Shown piece after piece: positions 27,855 through 35,991 of a DNA stretch of 64,000 nucleotides. Position numbers and translations under genes: made by a program. The first letter of the stretch is position 1. The number at the start of each line of letters is the position of its first letter. This DNA comes from Labrenzia sp. PHM005. Its GTDB lineage: Bacteria; Pseudomonadota; Alphaproteobacteria; Rhizobiales; Stappiaceae. Where the stretch lies: the NCBI RefSeq assembly GCF_006517275.1, contig NZ_CP041191.1:1917001-1981000 (forward strand), in the 5' to 3' direction. Under the pieces are notes generated by a model. That model ran no database searches. It worked only from the letters and a program-made list of their open reading frames with translations, and was not told where the DNA came from.

Positions 27855-28250
27855 ATGATAGTGCGCGCTTTGAATATTCCCGGGATAGTAGTCTGCTTTG
27901 CGATTGTACTAGGAATTTCAGTCGCTTCGGAAAAGTCAGAAGCTGCTGAACTTGTCATGCTGGAACAGCAAGGGTGTGCTTGGTGTGAAGTCTGGAACGA
28001 GGAAATCGGTGTTGCTTATCCCAAGACCGACGAAGGCAAGACTGCGCCCTTGCGCCGCGTTGATATTACGGACCCATGGCCGGAAGATTTGGTAAAGGTC
28101 CAAAAGGAACCGCTGACCCCGACGTTTATTCTCGTTGAAGACGGCGAGGAGGTGGCGCGCCTGCGTGGGTATCCCGGTGAGCACTTCTTTTGGCCGATGC
28201 TGAGCAAAATGCTCGACAAACTGCAAGAACATGAAAAAAGTGGCAGTTGA
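27855..28250 (+). CDS. soxS: SoxS periplasmic thioredoxin-like protein
   Basis: 131-aa exported thioredoxin-fold protein; SoxS proteins keep SoxYZ active by reduction of inactivating disulfides. A signal peptide (IPGIVVCFAIVLGISVA) precedes the redox motif CAWC in EQQGCAWCEVWNEE and a cis-Pro region LTPTFILVEDGEEVARLRGYPG. The ATG at 27855 is only 2 nt from GGAG; a GTG at 27861 is 8 nt away and may be the real start. It opens soxS-soxR-soxT, the order known from Pseudaminobacter. Confidence 0.88.
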   Translation: MIVRALNIPGIVVCFAIVLGISVASEKSEAAELVMLEQQGCAWCEVWNEEIGVAYPKTDEGKTAPLRRVDITDPWPEDLVKVQKEPLTPTFILVEDGEEVARLRGYPGEHFFWPMLSKMLDKLQEHEKSGS

Positions 28251-28261
28251 TTGAGATAGAT

Positions 28262-28307
28262 TATTGCATCATGTAAGCAGAATGATCACTGCTGCTGCGA
28301 TGCAATA
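28262..28307. promoter_or_regulatory. Inverted repeat upstream of soxR
   Basis: Nine-base arms TATTGCATC (28262-28270) and GATGCAATA (28299-28307) separated by 28 nt, within the 90-nt gap before soxR. The left arm and its flank match the complement of the wx operator at 12 of 15 positions. Possible autoregulatory site. Confidence 0.4.
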
Positions 28308-28340
28308 TGCGTCTAATGAAGTTGGGACCGGAACCGTTCG

Positions 28341-28691
28341 ATGAATTTGCCAGTCTTCAATAAGGATATGAGCACCGAAGACTTTGACCAGTTGATGGGA
28401 CAAGCGCGTAAGGCAAGTGACCTCTTAAAAGCGCTGTCTCACGAAGTTCGGTTGGTGATCTTGTGCCTGTTGTCCGAAGGCGAAAAATCGGTGTCCGAGT
28501 TGGAAGAAATTCTCACCGTCCCGCAAGCGGCCGTCTCTCAGCAACTGGCGCGGCTCCGGCTGGAAGGCCTGGTTCAAACCCGCCGGGAAGGGCGGATGAT
28601 CTTCTACAGTCTGGTCGATGACGAAGTCAGCTCGATTATCTCTACGCTCTATGATCTGTTCTGCAGGGACGTGCGGTCAGATCAGGGGTGA
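28341..28691 (+). CDS. soxR: SoxR, ArsR-family (per)sulfide-responsive repressor
   Basis: 116-aa winged-helix repressor. The HTH lies at about residues 50-80 (SVSELEEILTVPQAAVSQQL, RLRLEGLVQTRREG). Two cysteines, C42 in LVILCLLSEGE and C108 in LFCRDV, match the pair that forms a tetrasulfide link in SqrR/BigR-type sensors of reactive sulfur. It is expected to repress the sox promoters until sulfane sulfur accumulates. The start is weakly supported by a ribosome site; an ATG at 28368 is an alternative that keeps the whole domain. Confidence 0.9.
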   Translation: MNLPVFNKDMSTEDFDQLMGQARKASDLLKALSHEVRLVILCLLSEGEKSVSELEEILTVPQAAVSQQLARLRLEGLVQTRREGRMIFYSLVDDEVSSIISTLYDLFCRDVRSDQG

Positions 28692-28838
28692 GATTACAGA
28701 GCTGAGACCGCTTTTCGGATTGCGCTGCAGCATGATCGGTCGTTGAAGTGGTGATATTGCCTTGCTAGATTTTGACCAATCCGCAGGTGTGCGGTTGGAG
28801 GAGACGCGGAAAGGGGCCGGAACGGGCCGCCAGCTGAC

Positions 28839-29945
28839 ATGCTTGATTTCGACATGACGATTATGTTGCCGCTGTTCGGTGTTTTCGCCGGATGTGCTTT
28901 GGGTTTTGTCGGGCGGGCGACACACTTTTGCACCCTGTCAGCATTAGAGCGGCATTGGTATGCCGGCGACAGCAGTGGCCTTCGAACCTGGGTTCTGGCC
29001 GCCATGGTTGCCTTGATTGGTACGCAGGTTCTGGTGGCGCTCGGTATCGCGAATCCTGCCGCTTCCTTTTACCTAGAGCCAGGGTTCCCCTGGACAGGTG
29101 CAATTTTGGGCGGAGCCATGTTTGGGCTCGGTATGGCCCTGGTCGGTACCTGCGGTTTTGGTGCAGTGCTGCGTTTGGGTGGCGGCAGCCTTCGAGCTCT
29201 GGTGGTGCTGACTGTAATCGGGCTGGCGGCACTTGCCGCTCAACGCGGGATCGTCGGTCTGATCCGAGTGCCGCTCGTCGACGACCACATCATCACTTTC
29301 GCAAGTGCGGGCAGCCAATCCATGGGCGATATTGTGTCCAGCTGGGCCGGGTTGGACCTGCGCTGGCTGGTTGCGTTATTGATCATTGGACTCGGCCTTG
29401 GCTGGGTGTTCCGGTCGAAGGTCTATCGCGGCGCTTTCGGCAAAATAGCATCGGCTGTTGCCATCGGGTTGGTCATACCTTTCGGCTGGTGGGCGACGAC
29501 TTTTGTGGCCGCGCAGTCGTTCGAGCCGGTACAAATCGAAGCCGGCTCCTTTGTCGTGCCGGTTGGCGACAGCATATTGCAGTTGATCACGTATACCGGC
29601 GTTTGGCCGGACTATGGCGTCGGTTTGATTGCTGGCACGCTTATCGGTGCTGTAATCGCTGCACTCTGGAAACGGGACATCCGCTGGGAAGCCTGTGACG
29701 ATGCTCGCGAGCTTGGCCGTCATATTTTGGGAGGCACGTTGATGGGTGTCGGCGGTGTGTTTGCGATGGGATGTACTGTTGGACAGGGCATCACCGGGTT
29801 CTCAACGATGGCGATCTCGGCGCCAATCGTCATGCTGTCGATGGCTTTTGGCGCCCGCGTTGGACTTGCTTGGCTGGTTGAAGGTTCAGCACTCGCCGCC
29901 TTCCGCCGCAACCACGATGCGGGCCATCAGCATCCAGCAGAATAG
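28839..29945 (+). CDS. soxT: SoxT, YeeE/YedE-family sulfur-compound transporter (copy 1)
   Basis: 368-aa membrane protein with about nine to ten hydrophobic helices. Two family repeats carry conserved cysteines: GRATHFCTLSALERHW and VGTCGFGAVLRLGGGSLRAL in the first half, FAMGCTVGQGITGFS in the second. YeeE/TsuA members carry thiosulfate across the inner membrane by relay between such cysteines. It follows soxR. 28692-28838 upstream contains no other gene. A second related gene is at 31099. Confidence 0.85.
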   Translation: MLDFDMTIMLPLFGVFAGCALGFVGRATHFCTLSALERHWYAGDSSGLRTWVLAAMVALIGTQVLVALGIANPAASFYLEPGFPWTGAILGGAMFGLGMALVGTCGFGAVLRLGGGSLRALVVLTVIGLAALAAQRGIVGLIRVPLVDDHIITFASAGSQSMGDIVSSWAGLDLRWLVALLIIGLGLGWVFRSKVYRGAFGKIASAVAIGLVIPFGWWATTFVAAQSFEPVQIEAGSFVVPVGDSILQLITYTGVWPDYGVGLIAGTLIGAVIAALWKRDIRWEACDDARELGRHILGGTLMGVGGVFAMGCTVGQGITGFSTMAISAPIVMLSMAFGARVGLAWLVEGSALAAFRRNHDAGHQHPAE

Positions 29946-29975
29946 TGTCAGCAGAGTTGTGCGGATTGGTGCAGT

Positions 29976-30022
29976 CCCGGTCTTGAGCCGGTACCATTTT
30001 GAGGCCCCGGCTCAAGACCGGG
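29976..30022. terminator. Bidirectional hairpin between convergent soxT and soxH
   Basis: Perfect 16-base arms CCCGGTCTTGAGCCGG (29976-29991) and its complement (30007-30022) with a 15-nt loop. It sits between the stops of two convergent genes and can end transcription from both sides. The core CTTGAGCCGG recurs at 35641, so it also belongs to a repeat family. Confidence 0.65.
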
Positions 30023-30036
30023 GCGGGTTCGCAGCT

Positions 30037-30975
30037 TTAGCCCGCGACAAAACGATAAGCAGCTCCTGAACGCTCCACACGGCCGATACCCATGTTGGGC
30101 AAGTGGAACCCAATCAAGCGGCTCTGGTCGGTCGCCAGCCGGTCCAGGAGGGCTTTGCGGGTTTCAATGCCCTTTTGCGGATCCTGGTCTGATCCGGAAT
30201 TCCACTCCGGCTTTTCAAAGGAGATCACGGAGTTGGTAATCGCATCGCCAACCACAAGAACAGACTCGCTGCCACCATGGATCAGAAAAGACATATGGCC
30301 GGGCGTGTGTCCGGATGTGTCGACAGCTTCTACGCCCGGAATCACTTCCATACCTGGTTTGATCATTTGAACCTGATCTTCCATGGTTTCAAAACGCGAT
30401 TGTGCCCCGACAACAAAGCTCTTGCGGGCCTCAGGTGTTTTCGCAAGCGTGTCATCTGCACGCCAATAATCCCACTCGGCCTGCGGAACCCATAACGTGG
30501 CCTCTGAATAGAGGACGTCATCGAAGTCATCGAGAATGCCCCACAGATGATCTGGATGAGCGTGGGTGAAGACAACATCGGTGACGTCCGCCGGATCAAT
30601 TCCCGCGTCATCCAGACCGGACAAAAGTTCTCCAGCGGAGGATTGGAAATTGGCTCCTGCGCCTGCATCAAACAGAACCAGCCGGTCATCCTGGCGCAGA
30701 ACGGTAATGTTGCAATCCGGTGTGGCCGCATCGGTTGGCAGGCCATGCGGTTTGAACAAGGCTTCAATTTCTTCTGCACTTCGGTCCGGAAGAAGGAAAT
30801 TCATCGGAAGGCTAAGGTTGCCGTCGGATATGACTGTCACCTCATTTGCCCCGAGCTTTATAGGGTCGGACATGGCAAACGATGGCCGAATGCCGGCAAA
30901 GGCAGCAACACCCAGTCCTAACCCGGTTTTGAGCAGCGTCCGGCGCGATAATTGATCCGGCGACGTGATAGCCAT
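30037..30975 (-). CDS. soxH: SoxH-like MBL-fold hydrolase
   Basis: 312-aa metallo-beta-lactamase-fold protein with a twin-arginine leader (LSRRTLLKTGLGLGVAAFAG). Metal ligands: THAHPDHLWG (HxHxDH), a later His in DTSGHTPGHMSFL, the bridging Asp in LVVGDAITN, and a final His in IGFHLPNMG. Sox clusters of Paracoccus end with such proteins (SoxG, SoxH); their exact reaction is unsettled. It faces the second YeeE gene across the ATTC-N8-GAAT site. Confidence 0.82.
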   Translation of the reverse strand: MAITSPDQLSRRTLLKTGLGLGVAAFAGIRPSFAMSDPIKLGANEVTVISDGNLSLPMNFLLPDRSAEEIEALFKPHGLPTDAATPDCNITVLRQDDRLVLFDAGAGANFQSSAGELLSGLDDAGIDPADVTDVVFTHAHPDHLWGILDDFDDVLYSEATLWVPQAEWDYWRADDTLAKTPEARKSFVVGAQSRFETMEDQVQMIKPGMEVIPGVEAVDTSGHTPGHMSFLIHGGSESVLVVGDAITNSVISFEKPEWNSGSDQDPQKGIETRKALLDRLATDQSRLIGFHLPNMGIGRVERSGAAYRFVAG

Positions 30976-30991
30976 GAATTTCCCTCCACAT

Positions 30992-31007
30992 ATTCAAATT
31001 TATGAAT
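30992..31007. promoter_or_regulatory. SqrR/SoxR-type operator ATTC-N8-GAAT
   Basis: ATTCAAATTTATGAAT lies between the divergent soxH and second YeeE genes, 17 bp from the soxH start codon. It matches the ATTC-N8-GAAT rule described for SqrR-type ArsR repressors. Likely controlled by SoxR at 28341. Confidence 0.6.
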
Positions 31008-31098
31008 TTATCTATGTTTCCTTGAGAAACGTCAATGCACAACAACAAAAGGCGGCGCAATCGTATTGGGTGCACGTTAGTGAAGGCGGCGGACTGCC

Positions 31099-32187
31099 AT
31101 GGATCTGACCTATTTCCTGGACCGTTTTTCCGAACCCTGGGTTCTAACCATCGGGGGCTTTTTAGCTGGCGCCTTGTTTGGCGGCTTTGCGCAGCAAAGC
31201 CGCTTTTGCCTTCGCGCTGCTGCCTTGGACTTTGCTCACGGCGTTTTTGGCGTGCGGTTGTCGATCTGGCTGTTTGCCTTTTCAGCAGCACTTTTGGGGA
31301 CCCAGCTCCTTGTCGGAGTAGGCGAAGTTCAATCCCAGGAAGCGCGGCAGCTGGCATCTCCGCAGAGCCTATCCGGGGCCGCGCTGGGCGGGATCATGTT
31401 CGGTGTCGGCATGGTTTTGGCGCGTGGTTGCGCCAGCCGCCTATTGGTGCTCTCGGCAACGGGCAACTTGCGGGCGCTTTTGTCCGGGCTGGTGTTTGCT
31501 GTAATCGCACAAGCCAGTCTGCGCGGGATCTTGAAGCCCTTTCGTGAATGGTTGGCAGGCCTTTGGACCACGGCCGATATCGGCGGCAATGATCTGATTG
31601 CCCACTTGGGTCTCTCTCAAACCGTAGTTATCGCTTTCGCGCTTTTGTGGTTCGCCGCTGGACTTGCGATTGCGATCCGTGCAAGGACGGCGCCTTGGCA
31701 GGCGTTTTCCGCATGCGTTGCGGGGTTCGCAGTACCTTTGGCCTGGTGGTTCACATCGTCTGTGGCAAGTCAGGCCTTCGATCCGGTGCAGATTGAAGGC
31801 ATCACCTTTACCGGTCCGTCTGCTGATACGTTGATGCTGTTTTTGTCCCCGGCACATTCGGCACTCGATTTTGGAATTGGTTTGGTCCCCGGTGTTTTTG
31901 CAGGTTCTTTTGTTGCTGCACTGCTGACCCGCGAACTTGAGCTTCAAGGTTTTGAAGGTGGCCGGTCTATGGCGCGCTACGGAACGGGTGCGGGCCTGAT
32001 GGGGTTTGGCGGCATGCTGGCGGGTGGTTGCGCTGTTGGCGCAGGCATCACAGGAGCCTCGGTATTTGCTGTGACGGCCTGGATCACGCTCTCTGCGATC
32101 TGGTTGTCAGCGGGGCTGACCGACTATGCCTTGAATGGCCGTCCAGTGCGCAATGGGCAGGCCGGGGCGGCCATGGAAACACCTTAA
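31099..32187 (+). CDS. soxT: YeeE/YedE-family sulfur-compound transporter (copy 2)
   Basis: 362-aa membrane protein homologous to the gene at 28839. Conserved cysteine blocks: QQSRFCLRAAALDF, GVGMVLARGCASRLLVL and LAGGCAVGAGITGASVF. Inference: with copy 1 it may bring in different oxidation states (for example thiosulfate versus a sulfane intermediate), or form paired imports. It converges with the LysR gene, 7 nt apart. Confidence 0.82.
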   Translation: MDLTYFLDRFSEPWVLTIGGFLAGALFGGFAQQSRFCLRAAALDFAHGVFGVRLSIWLFAFSAALLGTQLLVGVGEVQSQEARQLASPQSLSGAALGGIMFGVGMVLARGCASRLLVLSATGNLRALLSGLVFAVIAQASLRGILKPFREWLAGLWTTADIGGNDLIAHLGLSQTVVIAFALLWFAAGLAIAIRARTAPWQAFSACVAGFAVPLAWWFTSSVASQAFDPVQIEGITFTGPSADTLMLFLSPAHSALDFGIGLVPGVFAGSFVAALLTRELELQGFEGGRSMARYGTGAGLMGFGGMLAGGCAVGAGITGASVFAVTAWITLSAIWLSAGLTDYALNGRPVRNGQAGAAMETP

Positions 32188-32194
32188 GACAGGG

Positions 32195-33070
32195 TCATTT
32201 GAGGATGTGTCTGAGCCAATCCTTGACCGTTTCGACCTCCTGACGGGTCCGGGTTTTGTGATCCCGTTCAACCAGGTAATGGTCTTGGCCGAGCGGAATG
32301 CTGGTTTTCAAAGGAATGGCCAACCTGCCTGTGTCTTTTTGCCGGATCGCTGCACGTTCCAAAATCAAAGCAACGCCGGCTCCGGATGCGGCAAGCTCGG
32401 CTGCGGCCAGAGTGGTGTCCGCCATGACACGCGGGTGGTCTTCTGATGGTGTCAGACCGCAATGGGCAAAATACCGGCTCCACTGATCTTCAAATCCCAG
32501 AATGTGAATGAGTGGAGTGAAACACAGCGCTTCCGGTGACTTGATTTCTTGCGAAAGCGAGGGGGTACACACTGGAACAATGGTGTCTTTTGCCAAGAGC
32601 TCTGCATGACCGTCCGGCCACTTTCCATTTCCGAGGCGAATGTCGATGTCGACTTCGGTTTCCAGAACCGTTTCCGCCCAAATTGCCGATAAAAGCCTGA
32701 CGTTGATCAACGGATTTGCCTTTAGAAACTCTGGTAACTGAGGGGCTATGACCAGGACTGTTGTTGAAATCGGGGCGCGTAAGGTGATGGTGCTGGAGTG
32801 TTTTGCGCCAAACAGGCCTGCGGTTGAGAGGGCCAGTTCGTCAATCGCTTTGCGCACGGACGGCAGATAGGCCTTGCCAATTTCAGTCATCGTCAACTTC
32901 CGCGTCGACCGCCGGAAGAGCGAATAGCCAAGCTGGCTTTCCAGATTGCGGATATGGGTGCTGACAGCCGCCTGGGTGAGGCCAAGTTCTTGGGCTGCCG
33001 CGGTAAAGCTGCCGAGCCGGGCCGCAGATTCAAAGCTTCGCAGCCATAACAGATTGGGCAAGTTGGACAT
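32195..33070 (-). CDS. LysR-family regulator (GcvA-like)
   Basis: 291-aa regulator with an N-terminal LysR HTH (residues 4-63; LRSFESAARLGSFTAAAQEL, LTQAAVSTHIRNLESQLGY) and a substrate-binding domain from about 90. The sequence pattern resembles the GcvA subfamily. It is divergent from the dehydrogenase pair starting at 33188 with a 117-bp gap, so by the usual LysR logic it regulates that operon and itself. Confidence 0.88.
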   Translation of the reverse strand: MSNLPNLLWLRSFESAARLGSFTAAAQELGLTQAAVSTHIRNLESQLGYSLFRRSTRKLTMTEIGKAYLPSVRKAIDELALSTAGLFGAKHSSTITLRAPISTTVLVIAPQLPEFLKANPLINVRLLSAIWAETVLETEVDIDIRLGNGKWPDGHAELLAKDTIVPVCTPSLSQEIKSPEALCFTPLIHILGFEDQWSRYFAHCGLTPSEDHPRVMADTTLAAAELAASGAGVALILERAAIRQKDTGRLAIPLKTSIPLGQDHYLVERDHKTRTRQEVETVKDWLRHILK

Positions 33071-33187
33071 GTCTTTATTGATAAAAAGAATCGCTAAATG
33101 TCCATCGATTTATTCGTTTTTCTTTCTGAAAAAAGTCGCTGATGCTTGGCCCAATTGAATTGGTATTTCGGACACACAGAGGCTGAC

Positions 33188-34162
33188 ATGAACGTAGGAT
33201 TTATCGGGCTGGGGAACGTGGGCGGCAAACTAGCCGGCAGCATCTTGCGCAATGGATTTGAGCTGACGGTTCTTGATCTCGACGAAAACTTGATGGCCAA
33301 ATTTGTCGCGAACGGCGCCAAGCGGGGCGAAAGCCCGCGGCAATTGGCGGAAACCTGTGATGTGGTGATCACTTGCCTACCCAGCCCGGCCGCTTGCGCG
33401 GATGTTGTTGAAGGCCCGGACGGTATTCTCGAAGGCATAGGCCCCGGCACCATCTGGGCGGAAATGTCGACCACGGACGCGAGTGAAGTCAAACGTCTAG
33501 CCAGTCTTGTGATCGCAAATGGTGGCGAAGCAATCGAATGTCCGGTCTCCGGTGGCTGCCATCGCGCCGCGACGGGCAACATTTCCATTTTCGCCGGCTG
33601 CAGCCGTGAGACCTTTGAAAAGGCCTTGCCATTCTTGACCGTCCTCGGGCGGAGAGTGTTGCACACCGGTGAGATCGGTTCAGCATCAGTCCTAAAAGTG
33701 GTCACCAATTATCTGGCGACGGCCAATCTTGTTTCAGTGTGTGAGGCGCTGACAACGTGTAAGGCGGCTGGTATGGATTTGAACACGGCCTATGAAGCGA
33801 TCAAGATTTCGTCTGGCACGTCCTTCGTTCACGAGACGGAGGGTCAGGTTATCTTGAATGGGTCGCGGGATATTTCCTTCACGATGGATCTGGTTGCCAA
33901 GGATATTGGCTTGTTTCAAGCGATTGCCGAAGCGCATCAGGTGCCGCTCGAATTGTCGCCGCTCCTGAACAAGATTTTTGCTGATGGCATCGAACGTTAC
34001 GGTCCGCGGGAGCCTTCACCCAACATCATCAAGCGTCTGGAAGAGGACACCGGCCTAACAATTCTCGGCGATGGGTTCCCGGCCGAAATGTCGGACGATG
34101 AACCGGAAGAGCCGGGCTATGAAGTTGTTGCAAATCGTGCTCAAAGTGTTGCGGCTGAATAG
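33188..34162 (+). CDS. NAD(P)-dependent 3-hydroxyisobutyrate-dehydrogenase-family oxidoreductase
   Basis: 324-aa beta-hydroxyacid dehydrogenase. N-terminal Rossmann MNVGFIGLGNVGGKLAGSIL, substrate-binding CPVSGGCHRAATGNISIF (family DAPVSGG region) and the catalytic lysine in VLKVVTNYLATANL. The start is the ATG at 33188 (AGAGG upstream), not the longer frame from 33146. The extra acidic C-terminal tail (EMSDDEPEEPGYEVV) makes it longer than typical 290-300-aa members. It is followed 20 nt later by an aldehyde dehydrogenase, which suggests a two-step oxidation of a hydroxyacid to an acid; the substrate is unknown. Confidence 0.84.
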   Translation: MNVGFIGLGNVGGKLAGSILRNGFELTVLDLDENLMAKFVANGAKRGESPRQLAETCDVVITCLPSPAACADVVEGPDGILEGIGPGTIWAEMSTTDASEVKRLASLVIANGGEAIECPVSGGCHRAATGNISIFAGCSRETFEKALPFLTVLGRRVLHTGEIGSASVLKVVTNYLATANLVSVCEALTTCKAAGMDLNTAYEAIKISSGTSFVHETEGQVILNGSRDISFTMDLVAKDIGLFQAIAEAHQVPLELSPLLNKIFADGIERYGPREPSPNIIKRLEEDTGLTILGDGFPAEMSDDEPEEPGYEVVANRAQSVAAE

Positions 34163-34182
34163 GGATAGGCGCGAAAACAATC

Positions 34183-35607
34183 ATGTTGGACAAAAGACAA
34201 TTCTATATTGATGGCCAGTGGGTTGATCCGGTCGAAGGCAAGGATTTTGAGGTGATCAATCCGGCAACCGAACAGCCGGTTGCCGTGATTTCTCTCGGGT
34301 CTTCTTCGGACCTCGACAAGGCCGTCGCGGCTGCCAAAGTTGCCTTTGAAACCTGGTCAGAAACGTCCGTTGAAGACCGGGCGGCTTTAATCGAACGTGT
34401 GATCAAAATTTATGAGCGCCGCTCAGCTGAAATGGATGACGCAATCCGTCTGGAAATGGGTGCCCCGGCCAAGTTCGTGCGTGAGCAGCAGACACCCGCC
34501 GGATCAGGTCATTTTCAGGCAACGCTTGAAGCGCTCAAATCCCATCAATGGGAGCGGCCAAGCCCGCGCGGCGGCAGCACCTTGCGGGATGAGCCGATCG
34601 GCGTCTGCGGCCTGATCACACCTTGGAACTGGCCGATCAACCAAATCGCGGCAAAGGTTGCACCGGCATTGGCCGCTGGATGCACCATGGTCTTGAAGCC
34701 AAGTGAGGTTGCGCCGCTCTCGGCAATGCTATTCGCAGAAATTCTTCATGAGGCCGGTTGTCCGGCTGGCGTGTTCAATCTGGTGAATGGTGACGGGTTG
34801 GGTGTCGGCGCGCCGATGTCCTCCCACCAGGATATCGACATGGTGTCTTTCACCGGATCGACGCGGGCCGGAACGTCAGTCTCTCAGAACGCCGCGCCGA
34901 CGGTCAAAAGGGTGGCGCTGGAGTTGGGTGGCAAGTCGGCCAATCTTCTGTTTGCAGATGCCGATCTCGAAACGGCGGTCCGGACATCGGTTGAGGGCTG
35001 TTTTTCTAACTCCGGCCAGTCGTGTGACGCTCCAACCCGGCTGTTGGTTGAGCGCTCCGTCTACGATGAGGCCGTCACGTTGGCCAAACGGTTTGCGGAA
35101 GAAACCGAAGTCGGCAATCCAGAAAAGGACGGTGATCATATCGGACCCGTCGTCAGTCAACTCCAGTATGACCGCATCCAAGGGCATATCGAAGCCGGTT
35201 TGAAAGATGACAATAAACTGATCACCGGCGGCCCTGGCAAACCGGAAGGTCTGGAAACCGGGTACTATGTCCGCCCGACGATCTTTGCCGATGTGAGCAA
35301 TGACATGCATGTCGCGCGGGAAGAGATCTTTGGACCAGTGCTTGCGATTCTGCCGTTTGACACGGAAATAGATGCCATCCGGATCGCCAACGATACGCCC
35401 TACGGGTTGGCCGCCTATATTCAGACCGGTGATCCGGAACGGGCCAATCGGGTTGCCCGGAAACTGCGTGCTGGCAACGTTTATATAAACGGCGCAGGCA
35501 TTGACTACGACGTGCCGTTCGGCGGCTACAAACAGTCCGGCAACGGCCGCGAATTTGGTCAGTTTGGTCTTGAAGACTTTTTGGAGCTGAAGGCGATTAC
35601 GGCCTGA
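34183..35607 (+). CDS. NAD-dependent aldehyde dehydrogenase
   Basis: 474-aa ALDH-superfamily enzyme. NAD site ITPWNWPINQIAAKVAPALA, FTGSTRAG, catalytic glutamate in VALELGGKSANLLF and catalytic cysteine in FSNSGQSCDAPTRLL (about residue 284). The C-terminal PFGGYKQSGNGREFG is typical. Together with the preceding dehydrogenase it forms a short operon under the divergent LysR. Semialdehyde or betaine-type aldehydes are possible substrates. Confidence 0.9.
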   Translation: MLDKRQFYIDGQWVDPVEGKDFEVINPATEQPVAVISLGSSSDLDKAVAAAKVAFETWSETSVEDRAALIERVIKIYERRSAEMDDAIRLEMGAPAKFVREQQTPAGSGHFQATLEALKSHQWERPSPRGGSTLRDEPIGVCGLITPWNWPINQIAAKVAPALAAGCTMVLKPSEVAPLSAMLFAEILHEAGCPAGVFNLVNGDGLGVGAPMSSHQDIDMVSFTGSTRAGTSVSQNAAPTVKRVALELGGKSANLLFADADLETAVRTSVEGCFSNSGQSCDAPTRLLVERSVYDEAVTLAKRFAEETEVGNPEKDGDHIGPVVSQLQYDRIQGHIEAGLKDDNKLITGGPGKPEGLETGYYVRPTIFADVSNDMHVAREEIFGPVLAILPFDTEIDAIRIANDTPYGLAAYIQTGDPERANRVARKLRAGNVYINGAGIDYDVPFGGYKQSGNGREFGQFGLEDFLELKAITA

Positions 35608-35640
35608 GGCCGGTTTCGCCATATCAGTCCCGCTTGCGCC

Positions 35641-35700
35641 GCCCCGGCCTTGAGCCGGGGCCTTGACGTTTGGCAGGGTGATCCCGGCTCAGGGCCGGGA
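35641..35700. terminator. Tandem GC-rich hairpins
   Basis: Two hairpins in a row: GCCCCGGC-CTTGA-GCCGGGGC (35641-35661) and TCCCGGC with GCCGGGA (35682-35700). They lie between the convergent ALDH and small cox-side ORF, can end transcription both ways, and share the CTTGAGCCGG core with 29976. Confidence 0.6.
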
Positions 35701-35748
35701 CGGCCAAGCCTTGGTTCGCATGCTGATGCCTCTGCTTAGCCGGAAACG

Positions 35749-35934
35749 TCAGCCAGCCGAAGAACAGATCTGCAGGAGCGCTGCTATTTGGGGCGTTGTG
35801 AGGCCCAGGCAGCAGGCGTGAACTGTTGCCAGGAAAATAGTCAGCACGCTTCCGGTTCCAAGGGCCAGCAGGAGAGAACTATCCTGCCGGATCTCGCTCC
35901 AAGCATCTTTCACGGAAATTGTTTCTGCGGTCAT
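35749..35934 (-). CDS. Small Cys-containing membrane protein at the end of the cox operon
   Basis: 61-codon ORF not matching any family I recognise. GGAGG lies 9 nt before the ATG, an optimal ribosome site, which argues that it is translated. A hydrophilic N-terminus (about 18 residues) leads into a membrane segment LLLALGTGSVLTIFLATVHA, then CCLGLTTPQIAALLQICSSAG with three cysteines. It follows coxG by 57 nt on the same strand and precedes a terminator, so it seems to be the last gene of the cox operon. Role unknown; haem, metal or membrane anchoring of CO dehydrogenase is speculation. Confidence 0.6.
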   Translation of the reverse strand: MTAETISVKDAWSEIRQDSSLLLALGTGSVLTIFLATVHACCLGLTTPQIAALLQICSSAG

Positions 35935-35991
35935 TCGTGGTGTCCTCCCAAATCAGTCTATTCCAGCACAGCTGAATACTAATCCGTGTTC

